In this document: one piece after another, positions 46,422 to 53,894 of the stretch | Position numbering within the stretch: position 1 is the first letter of the stretch | Layout of the letters: every line of letters begins with the position of its first letter | Assembly (NCBI RefSeq): GCF_000768685.1 | Contig: NZ_AVPK01000001.1 | Coordinates: 186,001-250,000, forward strand | Reading direction: 5' to 3' | DNA length: 64,000 nucleotides | Source of the DNA: Knoellia subterranea KCTC 19937 | Lineage (GTDB): Bacteria; Actinomycetota; Actinomycetes; Actinomycetales; Dermatophilaceae | Notes under the pieces: generated by a model | Database searches by the model: none | The model's input: only the letters and a program-made list of their open reading frames with translations | What the model was told of the DNA's origin: nothing | Translations under genes and position numbers: made by a program

Positions 46422-48503
46422 TCACTTCTTGCGGTTGCACGGGTTGCCGACGTCGATGGACTGGCCACGGTCGACGACGATGCTGCGGGAGCCGATGACC
46501 TTGCCCTGCTTGTTGGTGCAGGTGAGGTTCCACGACTCCTTGATGCCGGACTCATAGGCCGGGACCGGAGCCTCGAAGGACATCGTGCCCGTCCAGTCCG
46601 CCGACGTGCCGTTGTCGTAGTTGATCGCCTCGACCGTGTAGGTCCCGGGCACGGGGTCGAGCGCTGCCGCGATCTCCGGGTTGGCCAGCGTCGCCGCCGA
46701 CGCGACCTGGTTGCCGTCAGCGTCGTAGACATAGAAGTCCCAGTCCGTGTTGGGGTCCGGGTTCGGGCCATCCCAGCCGAAGGTGAAGATCACCTTGCCG
46801 TTGTCGTAGGTCGGCATCCCCTCGATCGTCACCTCGGAGAACTCCGACGTGCCGACGGCAGGCACACCCGCCGGGTTGGCGATCGACGAACTCGGCTGCG
46901 TCGGGCCCTGCGGGTCACGCCCGTAGCGACCGACCACGAACGGACGCGTCGACGGGTTGACCGCCCACGAGAACGCCCCGCCGTTGCCTGCGAGCGACGA
47001 TGCGAGGTTGTCGATGTAGGTGATGGCCGGGCTCGTCGTGCCACCCGGCTGGAGCACCTCGGACGTTGCTGCGGTGAACGACTTGCTGACCGTGAGCGTT
47101 GTGTTGGCTGGGGCCTTGCCCGTGATCGTCGAGTGCATCGTCGGGTCCATCGTGGCCGCGGCGGCTCGGTAGTAGGCCTCCCGGTTGCCGCCCTTGCCAG
47201 CACCAGCAGCAGGTGCGAGGCCGGCATACTCCGCGACGACTCCGGTCTCGAACGGCGGGTGGAAGCCCTCGGTGCCGATCTCGAAGGTGAAGCCGTAGCC
47301 ACCGGTGTTCCAGTAGCTCCAGTCCTCGGTCGAGCCGGACGTGTCGTAGAGGCCGAACGACGGGATGTTGGCGTAGTCGTTGTGGGCCGCGAAGTCCGCA
47401 CCGAGGGCGCGGTACTGCACCTCGTCGGGGCTGAAGCCGGTGGAGGCCAGCGACGGCGGACGCAGCACGAGGTTGCTGTAGGTGTGGTTCGAGATGAGGG
47501 CCGTCACCTGGCGGCTCGACACGAGCTTGCGGATGTTGTCGACCTCGGGCTCACCCCCGGGCTCGTCACCGCGGTAGGTGTCACTGCTCCACGTGAACGA
47601 GGCGCCGGGACCGCCCCAGAAGCCCGGGTAGTTGCGATTGGGGTCGGTGCCGCGCAGGCGGCCGGCGAGGTTGTCGTCGCACGGACCGGTCGTGTACTGC
47701 GCCGGCGCCTTCGTGCTGATCGAGCAGTTCTTGCGCTTCATCTCGTAGTCGAAGGTGCTGAAGTCGCCGTTCGGGGCGGCCTCTCGCGAGATGTCGAAAC
47801 CGTCGACGTTGACGACCGGGACGACGATCGTGCGCATGCCCTTGAGCAGGCCGGCGTTGCGCGCGTCGCCACTCTCGAGGAGGTCGTAGGCGAACTCCAT
47901 CGCGTGCTCCGCCGACGGCCATTCGCGCGCGTGGTGGGCACCCATGATGAGGAAGACCGGTTTGCCGTCGTTGATGTTCGCAGCGCCATCGGTGATCTCG
48001 ATGCCGTTGACCGGCTTGCCGAGAACGGTCGTGTTCTCGAGGGTGAGCGGCTTGACCTTCGTCGGATACTTCGCCGCGAGATCGGCCATCTCCGAGGTGT
48101 AGTCGGCAAGGTGTCGGTAGGACGTGCGACCGCTTGGCAGCGCGGACTCCGCGGTGCTCGCCGCGTAGGCCTTGTCCTTCGCGGCGTTGGCGCGTTCCTC
48201 GGCGGCGAGATCGGCGATCTTGACCGTCCACGTGTGGCCGGCGGCGCGCAGCTTCTGCACATCGGCGCGGCCGTGCAGGACGACGTCGACGCCGGTCGCG
48301 TCGGCGTGCTCGGTCGTGTCGAGCCCAAGGGCATCGACAGCCGAACGCTCGGCCTGCGTCTTCGCGTGGACATGGACGACCTGGGTCCGGTCGTCCGTTG
48401 AATCCGGCTGCGGGGCCGCGGTCGCGACGCCACTTCCTGCCAGGCCAGCGAGGGCGAGCGCAGACGCCGCCACCACCCCCGGCCCGAATCGAGTGATCCT
48501 CAT
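46422..48503 (-). CDS. Secreted M14 zinc carboxypeptidase
   Basis: The 693-residue protein has a Sec signal (VVAASALALAGLAGSGVATAAP), a propeptide-like segment, and the M14 catalytic domain: H191/E194 in GAHHAREW, the third zinc His in LISNHTYSNLVL, and the catalytic Glu in FTFEIGTEGFHP. A C-terminal beta domain (DWDFYVYDADGN, GTYTVEAINYDNGT) ends in a Cys pair. It removes C-terminal residues from extracellular peptides. ATG 48503 is chosen because GGAG precedes it and the signal peptide then starts cleanly. The gene is bracketed by two identical 57-nt repeats. Confidence 0.9.
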   Translation of the reverse strand: MRITRFGPGVVAASALALAGLAGSGVATAAPQPDSTDDRTQVVHVHAKTQAERSAVDALGLDTTEHADATGVDVVLHGRADVQKLRAAGHTWTVKIADLAAEERANAAKDKAYAASTAESALPSGRTSYRHLADYTSEMADLAAKYPTKVKPLTLENTTVLGKPVNGIEITDGAANINDGKPVFLIMGAHHAREWPSAEHAMEFAYDLLESGDARNAGLLKGMRTIVVPVVNVDGFDISREAAPNGDFSTFDYEMKRKNCSISTKAPAQYTTGPCDDNLAGRLRGTDPNRNYPGFWGGPGASFTWSSDTYRGDEPGGEPEVDNIRKLVSSRQVTALISNHTYSNLVLRPPSLASTGFSPDEVQYRALGADFAAHNDYANIPSFGLYDTSGSTEDWSYWNTGGYGFTFEIGTEGFHPPFETGVVAEYAGLAPAAGAGKGGNREAYYRAAAATMDPTMHSTITGKAPANTTLTVSKSFTAATSEVLQPGGTTSPAITYIDNLASSLAGNGGAFSWAVNPSTRPFVVGRYGRDPQGPTQPSSSIANPAGVPAVGTSEFSEVTIEGMPTYDNGKVIFTFGWDGPNPDPNTDWDFYVYDADGNQVASAATLANPEIAAALDPVPGTYTVEAINYDNGTSADWTGTMSFEAPVPAYESGIKESWNLTCTNKQGKVIGSRSIVVDRGQSIDVGNPCNRKK

Positions 48504-48640
48504 GCCTGCTCCTTGGGTCATGCGGCGGGCGGCCTGATGGGCCGTGCCCGTCAACCTAGGGAGTTACTCACCGGTCCGCTCGGCAACCGTTTTCGCATCC
48601 CGTGCCGTACCGGTGCCGTGAAGGAGGAACGGACACAGGT

Positions 48641-48697
48641 ATGCCGGCCGCTCCGGGTCCCACGCTCTGCGTGGGCGTCGAGCGGCCGGCATACCGG
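48641..48697. repeat. Palindromic repeat family C, copy 2
   Basis: Identical over 57 nt to 46338-46394 and in direct orientation. Here the outer arms (GGTATGCCGGCCGCTC and complement, 48638-48653 and 48680-48695) pair perfectly over 16 nt. It lies between the M14 peptidase start and ndk and could serve as the ndk terminator. Confidence 0.88.
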
Positions 48698-48712
48698 ATG
48701 TGTGTGGTCGGT

Positions 48713-49135
48713 TCAGAGGTTGGGGAACCAGATCGCGATCTCGCGAGCCGCGGACTCCGGGGAATCGGAACCGTGGACGATGTTCTTCTGGACCTTCTCG
48801 CCCCAGTCGCGGCCGAGGTCACCGCGGATGCTGCCGGGGGCCGCCTCCGTCGGGTTGGTGGCGCCGGCGAGCGAACGGAAACCGGGGATGCACCCCTGGC
48901 CCTCGATCACGGCAGCCGTCACGGGACCGGACGACATGAACTCGAGCAGCGGCTCGTAGAAGGGCTTGCCCTCGTGCTCGGCGTAGTGGGCAGCGAGCTG
49001 CTCCCGGGTCGGCGACGTCACGGCGAGCGCGACCAGGGTGTAGCCCTTGGCCTCGATGCGGCGCAGCACCTCCCCCGAGAGACCGCGGGCGTAGCCGTCA
49101 GGCTTGACGAGGACGAGCGAGCGTTCGATGGTCAC
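48713..49135 (-). CDS. ndk: Nucleoside-diphosphate kinase
   Basis: The 140-residue enzyme balances nucleoside triphosphate pools through a phosphohistidine. RSLVLVKPDGYARGLSGEVL opens the protein and RNIVHGSDSPESAAREIAIWF near the end contains the phosphorylated His (NIVHGSDS). The GTG start lies 6 nt from TAGGCT. It follows the DUF4233 gene, as in many actinobacteria. Confidence 0.97.
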   Translation of the reverse strand: MTIERSLVLVKPDGYARGLSGEVLRRIEAKGYTLVALAVTSPTREQLAAHYAEHEGKPFYEPLLEFMSSGPVTAAVIEGQGCIPGFRSLAGATNPTEAAPGSIRGDLGRDWGEKVQKNIVHGSDSPESAAREIAIWFPNL

Positions 49136-49147
49136 GGGGGCAGCCTA
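49136..49147 (-). promoter_or_regulatory. ndk -10 box, leaderless promoter
   Basis: TAGGCT (49142-49147, minus strand) lies 6 nt before the GTG and includes the TAG stop codon of the DUF4233 gene. Confidence 0.5.
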
Positions 49148-49540
49148 TCGAGCGGACTCGGCGTCGCGTTCGCGGGCCGCCACGAGCGCGTCGGTCTCCT
49201 GCCCCTTGACGAGCATGTAGACCCAGAGGCCAGTGAAGACGAGCCCGACGCCGATCATCGCCGGGACGACGACCGCGCTGGCCCACGTGAGCAGTTGGAC
49301 GAGCCAGCCGAGGGGGAGGCCGAGGGGTCCGCGCATGAGACCCGCAGCGATGAGGGCGAGGACGGCCAGTGCGACGCCGCCCCAGAGGAGGGTTTCGGCG
49401 TTGTCGTCGCCGCTCGCGATCGCCGTGCCACGCGCGACGAGAGCACCCAGGCCGATGACGATGGCCTGTCCGCCGAGGACCATGGCGAGCATCCGCCAGG
49501 TGAACTTGCCGAGGGTTCCGGTGACCGGGATGCGGCTCAT
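49145..49540 (-). CDS. DUF4233 membrane protein
   Basis: A 131-residue protein with about four helices (MLAMVLGGQAIVIGLGALVA, LLWGGVALAVLALIAAGLM, LGWLVQLLTWASAVVVPAMIGVGLVFTGLWVYMLVKG). DUF4233 proteins are typically encoded between folC and ndk in actinobacteria; here ndk is adjacent but folC is separated by two other genes and repeats. ATG 49540 overlaps the preceding stop in ATGA; an in-frame ATG four codons upstream is possible. Function unknown. Confidence 0.85.
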   Translation of the reverse strand: MSRIPVTGTLGKFTWRMLAMVLGGQAIVIGLGALVARGTAIASGDDNAETLLWGGVALAVLALIAAGLMRGPLGLPLGWLVQLLTWASAVVVPAMIGVGLVFTGLWVYMLVKGQETDALVAARERDAESAR

Positions 49541-49803
49541 CCGCGCTTCCATTCACGCACGTCGATCGCGGCCTTGGCGGCGTCGAGCGGCGCCTTCGTC
49601 GCCTGCCGGTAGAGCTTGATGGCAGTGACCTTCTTGTCGTGGGCCAGGGCGTGATCGATCGACTGCTGCACGTCGAGCGGCAGATCCTCGACCGGGCGGA
49701 AGCTCACGCGGTCGCCGCGGGTGCTCTCGCGCACCTTGGTCAGGAGCCAGAACACCAACGCCGCGATGGCGATGATGACGAGCAGCTTGGTGAGCGGGTG
49801 CAT
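49537..49803 (-). CDS. Small membrane protein with an L7/L12 C-terminal-like domain
   Basis: The 88-residue product has one N-terminal helix (LTKLLVIIAIAALVFWLLTKV) followed by a soluble segment ending DKKVTAIKLYRQATKAPLDAAKAAIDVREW. That stretch matches the KIxVIKxxRExTGxGLKEAKxxV pattern of the ribosomal protein L7/L12 C-terminal domain, but there is no ribosomal N-terminal part. Such membrane-tethered copies exist in actinobacteria and have no settled role. The ATG follows TACGCT by 7 nt and the stop overlaps the DUF4233 start. Confidence 0.78.
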   Translation of the reverse strand: MHPLTKLLVIIAIAALVFWLLTKVRESTRGDRVSFRPVEDLPLDVQQSIDHALAHDKKVTAIKLYRQATKAPLDAAKAAIDVREWKRG

Positions 49804-49816
49804 GCCCAGAAGCGTA
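49804..49816 (-). promoter_or_regulatory. -10 box of the L7/L12-like membrane gene
   Basis: TACGCT (49811-49816, minus strand) lies 7 nt before the ATG and overlaps one of the recurring TATGCCG motifs. Confidence 0.4.
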
Positions 49817-49909
49817 TGCCGCGTGGCCCGGAACCGAGGGATCCGGCCCGCTGAGGGACCTTGGGGCCGCACTGCCCAGCGCCTCGATCCCCAGGCGCCG
49901 CACAACGTG

Positions 49910-50012
49910 TGCGCCGGTCGCGCGACCGGCGCAGATATTGGTGACCGGCGCAGCCATGGCAGCGCCGGTCAGCACGGTGAGCGCCGGTCGCGCGACCGGC
50001 GCAGATCGTGAG
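49910..50012. repeat. 103-nt triple-palindrome repeat, family B copy 1
   Basis: Three adjacent palindromes: TGCGCCGGTCGC plus its complement (49910-49933, perfect 24 nt), TGACCGGCGC...GCGCCGGTCA around GCCATGGC, and GCGCCGGTCGC plus its complement (49981-50002). By hand alignment it matches 51132-51234 at 94 of 103 positions with no gaps and in direct orientation. The two copies bracket the nuclease-like gene. Confidence 0.9.
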
Positions 50013-50080
50013 ATGCCCTCGGGGTCGGGGGCTGTGGAAAACGCGACGGCGAGGTCGGCGAAAACTGCCACGATCGCGCC

Positions 50081-51076
50081 ATGAGTACGCCGCGACGCAA
50101 CCCACTGAACCCGGCTGTCCTTCGCCTGGCGGCCGACGTCCGGCGCCTCGGCGAGAGCCCGAAGGACAAGGACGAAGCCGGGTCTCCGCTGTGGCAACCC
50201 GTGCGGCACGGAGTGATCGTCCCGACCTCCACCTGGCACCGCCTCTCGGCCGACCAGAAGCACGAGGCGCTCGTCCATGCGACAGCTCTCCGGATGGACG
50301 ACGACTCGACGGCAGTCTTCTCACGCACCTCGGCAACAGGACTGTGGCGGCTACCGCGGATCTCGCCGTGGCCGGCATACGCGGAAGTGACGACACCGAA
50401 CAAACGCACGCGATCCTCGGGGCTCATCCGACGACACCACTTCGTGCAGGACACGGTGGTCGAAATTGCCGGGGTCCGAGTCACCCCGCTGCTCCGAACA
50501 TTGCTCGACACCGCACGGTTCGAGGATCTGTTGGACGCCGTGGCCGCGCTGGACCATGCGCTGCACCACGGCATGTGCGACGTTGCAGCTTTGGAGGAGG
50601 AGTACGACGCGCTGGAGTCGGGGGTCAAGGGTCGGGCGCGCGCACGACTCGCCCTCGACCTCGCCGATGGGCGCTCGGAGTCACCCGGGGAGTCGTTGTC
50701 GCGGGTGCAGATGTTCCGCCTCAACCTGCCTCGTCCGGAGCTGCAGGTGGAGGTGTGCGACGCGAACGGCTCGATCGGGTTCTGCGACTTCGGCTGGGGT
50801 CGGACGATGGGCGAGTTCGACGGTCGGCAGAAGTACGGCACCCGCAAGGGCATGGACCAGAAGGAGCTCGAAACCGTGCTCTGGCACGAGAAGCGACGGG
50901 AGGACCGGATCCGCGCCACCGACCGCAAGATGGGGCGATGGGTCTGGTCAGACGCCATCAACCCGAAGCGGATGGAGAGGATTCTGGCGGTGCAGGGAGT
51001 CAAGGCCCAGGCGAAGAACACGTGGTTCACCGCGCGTCAGGCGGCCCTTCACCCCCGGAACGTCGACGCAGCCTGA
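50081..51076 (+). CDS. PD-(D/E)XK nuclease-like protein bracketed by direct repeats
   Basis: The 331-residue protein has an N-terminal half reminiscent of AbiEi/winged-helix antitoxin-like proteins (TSATGLWRLPRI, AYAEVTTPNKRTRSS, HHFVQDTVVEIAGVRVTPLLRTLLDTARF) and a C-terminal half with the spacing of a PD-(D/E)XK fold: SPGESLSRVQ, the acid in GFCDFGW, and GEFDGRQKYG as the ExK-like motif. No signal or membrane segment. It is the only plus-strand gene between folC and ndk and is flanked by 103-nt direct repeats, which suggests an inserted unit. CACGAT 6 nt before the ATG is a weak leaderless promoter. Substrate unknown. Confidence 0.75.
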   Translation: MSTPRRNPLNPAVLRLAADVRRLGESPKDKDEAGSPLWQPVRHGVIVPTSTWHRLSADQKHEALVHATALRMDDDSTAVFSRTSATGLWRLPRISPWPAYAEVTTPNKRTRSSGLIRRHHFVQDTVVEIAGVRVTPLLRTLLDTARFEDLLDAVAALDHALHHGMCDVAALEEEYDALESGVKGRARARLALDLADGRSESPGESLSRVQMFRLNLPRPELQVEVCDANGSIGFCDFGWGRTMGEFDGRQKYGTRKGMDQKELETVLWHEKRREDRIRATDRKMGRWVWSDAINPKRMERILAVQGVKAQAKNTWFTARQAALHPRNVDAA

Positions 51077-51131
51077 CCCCCGTTCGCCCGCGAGGTGTGG
51101 AGCTGAGGCCCAGCCCGGCGCCTCGCACTTC

Positions 51132-51234
51132 TGCGCCGGTGGCGCGACCGGCGCAGAAGTTGGTGACCGGCGCAGGTATGGCAGCGCCGGTCACCACGAT
51201 CTGCGCCGGTCGCGCGACCGGCGCAGATCGTGAG
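51132..51234. repeat. 103-nt triple-palindrome repeat, family B copy 2
   Basis: Here the three palindromes are cleaner: 14-nt arms ACTTCTGCGCCGGT/complement (51127-51160), 13-nt arms TGGTGACCGGCGC/complement (51161-51196) and a perfect 38-nt palindrome at 51195-51232. A further partial unit (CGGCGCAGATCGTGAG) occurs at about 51271-51286. Confidence 0.9.
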
Positions 51235-51300
51235 CAGCGCAAACCAGCCGCCCGTGTTGGACGTCGCAGCCGGCGCAGATCGTGAGCGGCGCTGGGGCGG

Positions 51301-52692
51301 TCAGTCGTCGGTGACGCCGAGGAGCATCCGCACCTCGGCGGCGGTGATGACCGAACCTGTTGCGAGCACTCCCCCACCAACGCCGCCCTCGTCGGCGATG
51401 CCAGCCGCCCGGTCCAGCGCGTCGGGCAGGTCATCGACCACCGTGACCCGGTGCTCGCCGAACACGCCCTTGGCGATCTCGCCGAGGTCGTTCGGGCGCA
51501 TGGCTCGGGGCGAGGTCGTTCGCGACACCACGACCTCGTCGAGCACCGGCTCGAGGATCTCGAGCATCTCGGTCGCGTCCTTGTCCTTGAGGATCGCGAT
51601 CACGCCGACGAGCTTGGTGAACGTGAACGCCTGGTTGAGCCCGTCGCGCAGGGCCACCGCACCCGCCGGGTTGTGGGCCGCGTCGACGAGCACCGTCGGG
51701 CTGCGACGGACCACCTCGAGCCGACCCGGTGAGGTCGCAGCAGCCAACCCGGCCTTGAGCACCTCGAGGTCGAGTGGCTGCTCGCCTCCGCCGAGGAACG
51801 CCTCGACCGCAGCAATGGCCAGGGTCGCGTTCTGTGCCATGTGCGCACCGTGGAACGGCAGGAACAGGTCCTCATAGGTCGCAGACAAACCACGCACGCT
51901 CAGCGCCTGCCCGCCCACAGCGACGTCACCACCCTCGAGTCCGAACTGAACCCCTTCGACGGCCAGCTGCGCGCCGACCTCCGCAGCCCGATCGCTGAGG
52001 ATGGCGGAGACCGCCGGGTCGGCCTGCTCCGCGGAGATCGCGATGCCGTCGGCCTTGATGATGCCGGACTTCTCCAGCGCGATGTCCGTGACGGCGCTGC
52101 CGAGGAAGTGCTGGTGATCGAGGGCGATCGGGGTGATGACCGAGACGACGCCGTCGGCGACATTGGTCGCGTCCCAGCTGCCGCCCATGCCCACCTCGAT
52201 GATCGCGACATCGACGGGAGCGTCGGCAAAGGCGACATAGGCCACCGCGACGAGAACCTCGAAGTAGGTCATCCGCGGTCCGCCATCCTCTGCGGACTTC
52301 GCATCGACGATCTCGATCAGGGGTGCGACCTCGTCATAGGCGCGCAGGAACTTCTCGGCCTCGATGTTGCGACCGCCGATGGCGATCCGTTCGAGCATCG
52401 TGTGCAGGTGCGGGGACGTGAATCGCCCTGTCTTGAGCCCCATTTCGCGCAGAATCGACTCGATCACCCGAGCCGTCGTCGTCTTGCCGTTGGTGCCCGT
52501 CAGGTGGATGACGGGATAGGTCCGCTGGGGGTCGCCCGCGAGCTCCATGACGGCCTGGATGCGGTCGAGCGACGGCTCGAGATCGTGCTCGGGAGCACGG
52601 GAGAGGATCGACTCCTCCACCTCACGCAGTCGCTGCATGATCTCGAGGTTGCGTGCTGCTTCGCGCTGCGCGGAGTCGGGAGCCGGTGCCAT
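51301..52692 (-). CDS. folC: Bifunctional folylpolyglutamate/dihydrofolate synthase
   Basis: FolC adds glutamate to dihydropteroate and folates, retaining them in the cell. The 463-residue Mur-ligase-fold protein has the P-loop IHLTGTNGKTTTARV, FTSPHLHTMLERI, the Omega-loop region AIIEVGMGGSWDATNV and the C-terminal VLVDAAHNPAGAVAL. In related genomes folC, DUF4233 and ndk are contiguous; here the nuclease-like insert and the L7/L12-like gene separate them. The ATG follows GACAAT by 6 nt. Confidence 0.95.
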   Translation of the reverse strand: MAPAPDSAQREAARNLEIMQRLREVEESILSRAPEHDLEPSLDRIQAVMELAGDPQRTYPVIHLTGTNGKTTTARVIESILREMGLKTGRFTSPHLHTMLERIAIGGRNIEAEKFLRAYDEVAPLIEIVDAKSAEDGGPRMTYFEVLVAVAYVAFADAPVDVAIIEVGMGGSWDATNVADGVVSVITPIALDHQHFLGSAVTDIALEKSGIIKADGIAISAEQADPAVSAILSDRAAEVGAQLAVEGVQFGLEGGDVAVGGQALSVRGLSATYEDLFLPFHGAHMAQNATLAIAAVEAFLGGGEQPLDLEVLKAGLAAATSPGRLEVVRRSPTVLVDAAHNPAGAVALRDGLNQAFTFTKLVGVIAILKDKDATEMLEILEPVLDEVVVSRTTSPRAMRPNDLGEIAKGVFGEHRVTVVDDLPDALDRAAGIADEGGVGGGVLATGSVITAAEVRMLLGVTDD

Positions 52693-52704
52693 GCGCCCAT
52701 TGTC
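52693..52704 (-). promoter_or_regulatory. folC -10 box, leaderless promoter
   Basis: GACAAT (52699-52704, minus strand) precedes the folC ATG by 6 nt. It deviates from TANNNT at the first position. Confidence 0.35.
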
Positions 52705-52813
52705 TCAGGGGCCACGGGGTGGAGACACCGTGCCGCGTGGAGTCTGCCGTCATGCGTGCGTTCGCGACGAAGGAGCGACTGAGCGCGCATGGCGGCATAC
52801 CCCGCGCGAGGGG

Positions 52814-53257
52814 TCAGTCGAACGAGACGCCCTCGAAGTCCTCCGGCGTGTACTCGCGCGGCTCGACCAGCACCATCCAGTTGCCCGAGTTGTCGCGCAT
52901 GAGCGCCTCGACGCCGTAGGGCCGGTCCTCCGGCTCCTGGAGAAACTCGACGCCCTTGGCGCTGAGGTCCTCGAACGTCTTGCGGCAGTCGTCGACGTTG
53001 AGGCCCACACCCGGCAGTCCGCCCTCGAGCTGGGCCCGCTGCATCGCCGCGATGAGATCGTCGGAGAGTGGCTTGCTCGGCGTGGTGAGGTGCAGGTGCA
53101 GCTCGGGCTGGCTCGGGTGGGTCACCGTGACCCAGCGGAAGTCCTCCCCCAGCATGATGTCGTCGCCGGCGCTGAAGCCGAGGACGTCGGTGTAGAAGGC
53201 GAGGGACTCATCGAGATCCTTCACCCAGACGGACACGAGGCTGACGTTGGTGATCAT
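52814..53257 (-). CDS. VOC (glyoxalase/dioxygenase-fold) family protein
   Basis: The 147-residue protein has the paired beta-alpha-beta-beta-beta units of the vicinal oxygen chelate fold: SLVSVWVKDLDESLAFYTDVLGF, RWVTVTHPSQPELHLHL, then VDDCRKTFEDLSAKGVEFLQEPEDRPYGVEALMRDNSGNWMVL. Members of this subgroup are often encoded beside an AraC-type regulator, as here. ATG 53257 follows TACGGT by 6 nt. Metal use and substrate are not predictable. Confidence 0.85.
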   Translation of the reverse strand: MITNVSLVSVWVKDLDESLAFYTDVLGFSAGDDIMLGEDFRWVTVTHPSQPELHLHLTTPSKPLSDDLIAAMQRAQLEGGLPGVGLNVDDCRKTFEDLSAKGVEFLQEPEDRPYGVEALMRDNSGNWMVLVEPREYTPEDFEGVSFD

Positions 53258-53269
53258 GATTCGACCGTA
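53258..53269 (-). promoter_or_regulatory. -10 box of VOC gene, leaderless promoter
   Basis: TACGGT (53264-53269, minus strand) is 6 nt before the ATG. Confidence 0.45.
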
Positions 53270-53330
53270 GGTGTCACCTTGCGCTCGACGCTTCTCCCGA
53301 ATTGCGGCGTATGCCGTCCGCACCCCTTGC

Positions 53331-53401
53331 ACTTCTTGCCCCGTTGGGACACGTGGCGGCGGCCTACGGCCGACGAAACGTGTCCCAACGGGGCAAGAAG
53401 T
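53331..53401. repeat. 71-nt palindromic element, family A copy 1
   Basis: Perfect 24-nt arms (53331-53354 and 53378-53401, beginning ACTTCTTGCCCCGTTGGGAC) enclose a 23-nt loop that itself forms CGGCC-TAC-GGCCG. It ends 2 nt before the AraC-type gene's stop codon, so it could act as that gene's terminator. The copy at 61344-61414 has the same length and near-identical arms but an unrelated loop. Confidence 0.9.
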
Positions 53402-53403
53402 AG

Positions 53404-53832
53404 TCAGGTCGAGTCGTGGCGTCGCTCGACCAGGCCCGACATGAAGACCCAGCAGCCGGGGATCCGGGGAGCCCCGCGGACGGCATACCGGGCCTGAAAG
53501 GCGCTGGGAGTCTCGCCGACGATCTCGCTGAACCGGCTGCTGAACGACCCGAGACTCGAGTAGCCCACCGCGTGGCAGACCTCCGTCACCGTGAGGTTCG
53601 TCGTGCGAAGGAGGTCCTGGGCGCGCTCGACCCGACGTTCGCCGAGGTAGGCCAGTGGCGTCAGGCCGTAGACCTTGGCGAAGGAGCGCAGGAAGTGGAA
53701 CTTCGACAGCATCGCGATCGCCGCGAGTTCGTCGAGATCCAGATCCTCGGCGAAGTGACGGTCGATGTGGTCGCGGGCCCGACGCAGGTGGATGAGGACG
53801 TCACCGGGGACGCGACGCACGGGCTCGGGCAC
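53404..53832 (-). CDS. AraC family transcriptional regulator (DNA-binding domain only)
   Basis: A 142-residue protein consisting almost only of the two helix-turn-helix motifs: ARDHIDRHFAEDLDLDELAAIAMLSKFHFLRSFAKVYG and LTVTEVCHAVGYSSLGSFSSRFSEIVGETPSAFQAR. There is no N-terminal ligand domain, so activity may be set by expression level or a partner. It is the upstream neighbour of the VOC gene, separated by the family A palindrome, and probably regulates it. The GTG follows TAGGGT by 6 nt. Confidence 0.88.
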   Translation of the reverse strand: MPEPVRRVPGDVLIHLRRARDHIDRHFAEDLDLDELAAIAMLSKFHFLRSFAKVYGLTPLAYLGERRVERAQDLLRTTNLTVTEVCHAVGYSSLGSFSSRFSEIVGETPSAFQARYAVRGAPRIPGCWVFMSGLVERRHDST

Positions 53833-53844
53833 GCACTCACCCTA
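53833..53844 (-). promoter_or_regulatory. -10 box of AraC-type gene, leaderless promoter
   Basis: TAGGGT (53839-53844, minus strand) is 6 nt before the GTG. Confidence 0.5.
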
Positions 53845-53894
53845 GGACCGTCCGCGGCATCGACGGGGCGACGCCGCGGACGGACGGGCATGGA

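Noticed and set aside
46424-46440. ACTTCTTGC near the end of the carboxypeptidase gene as a fourth family A element
   Set aside because: It encodes the natural C-terminus (NRKK) and has no matching second arm.
49910-51286. CRISPR-like repeats around 49.9 and 51.2 kb
   Set aside because: The units are palindromes in two clusters 1.1 kb apart with a gene between, no regular spacers and no cas genes.
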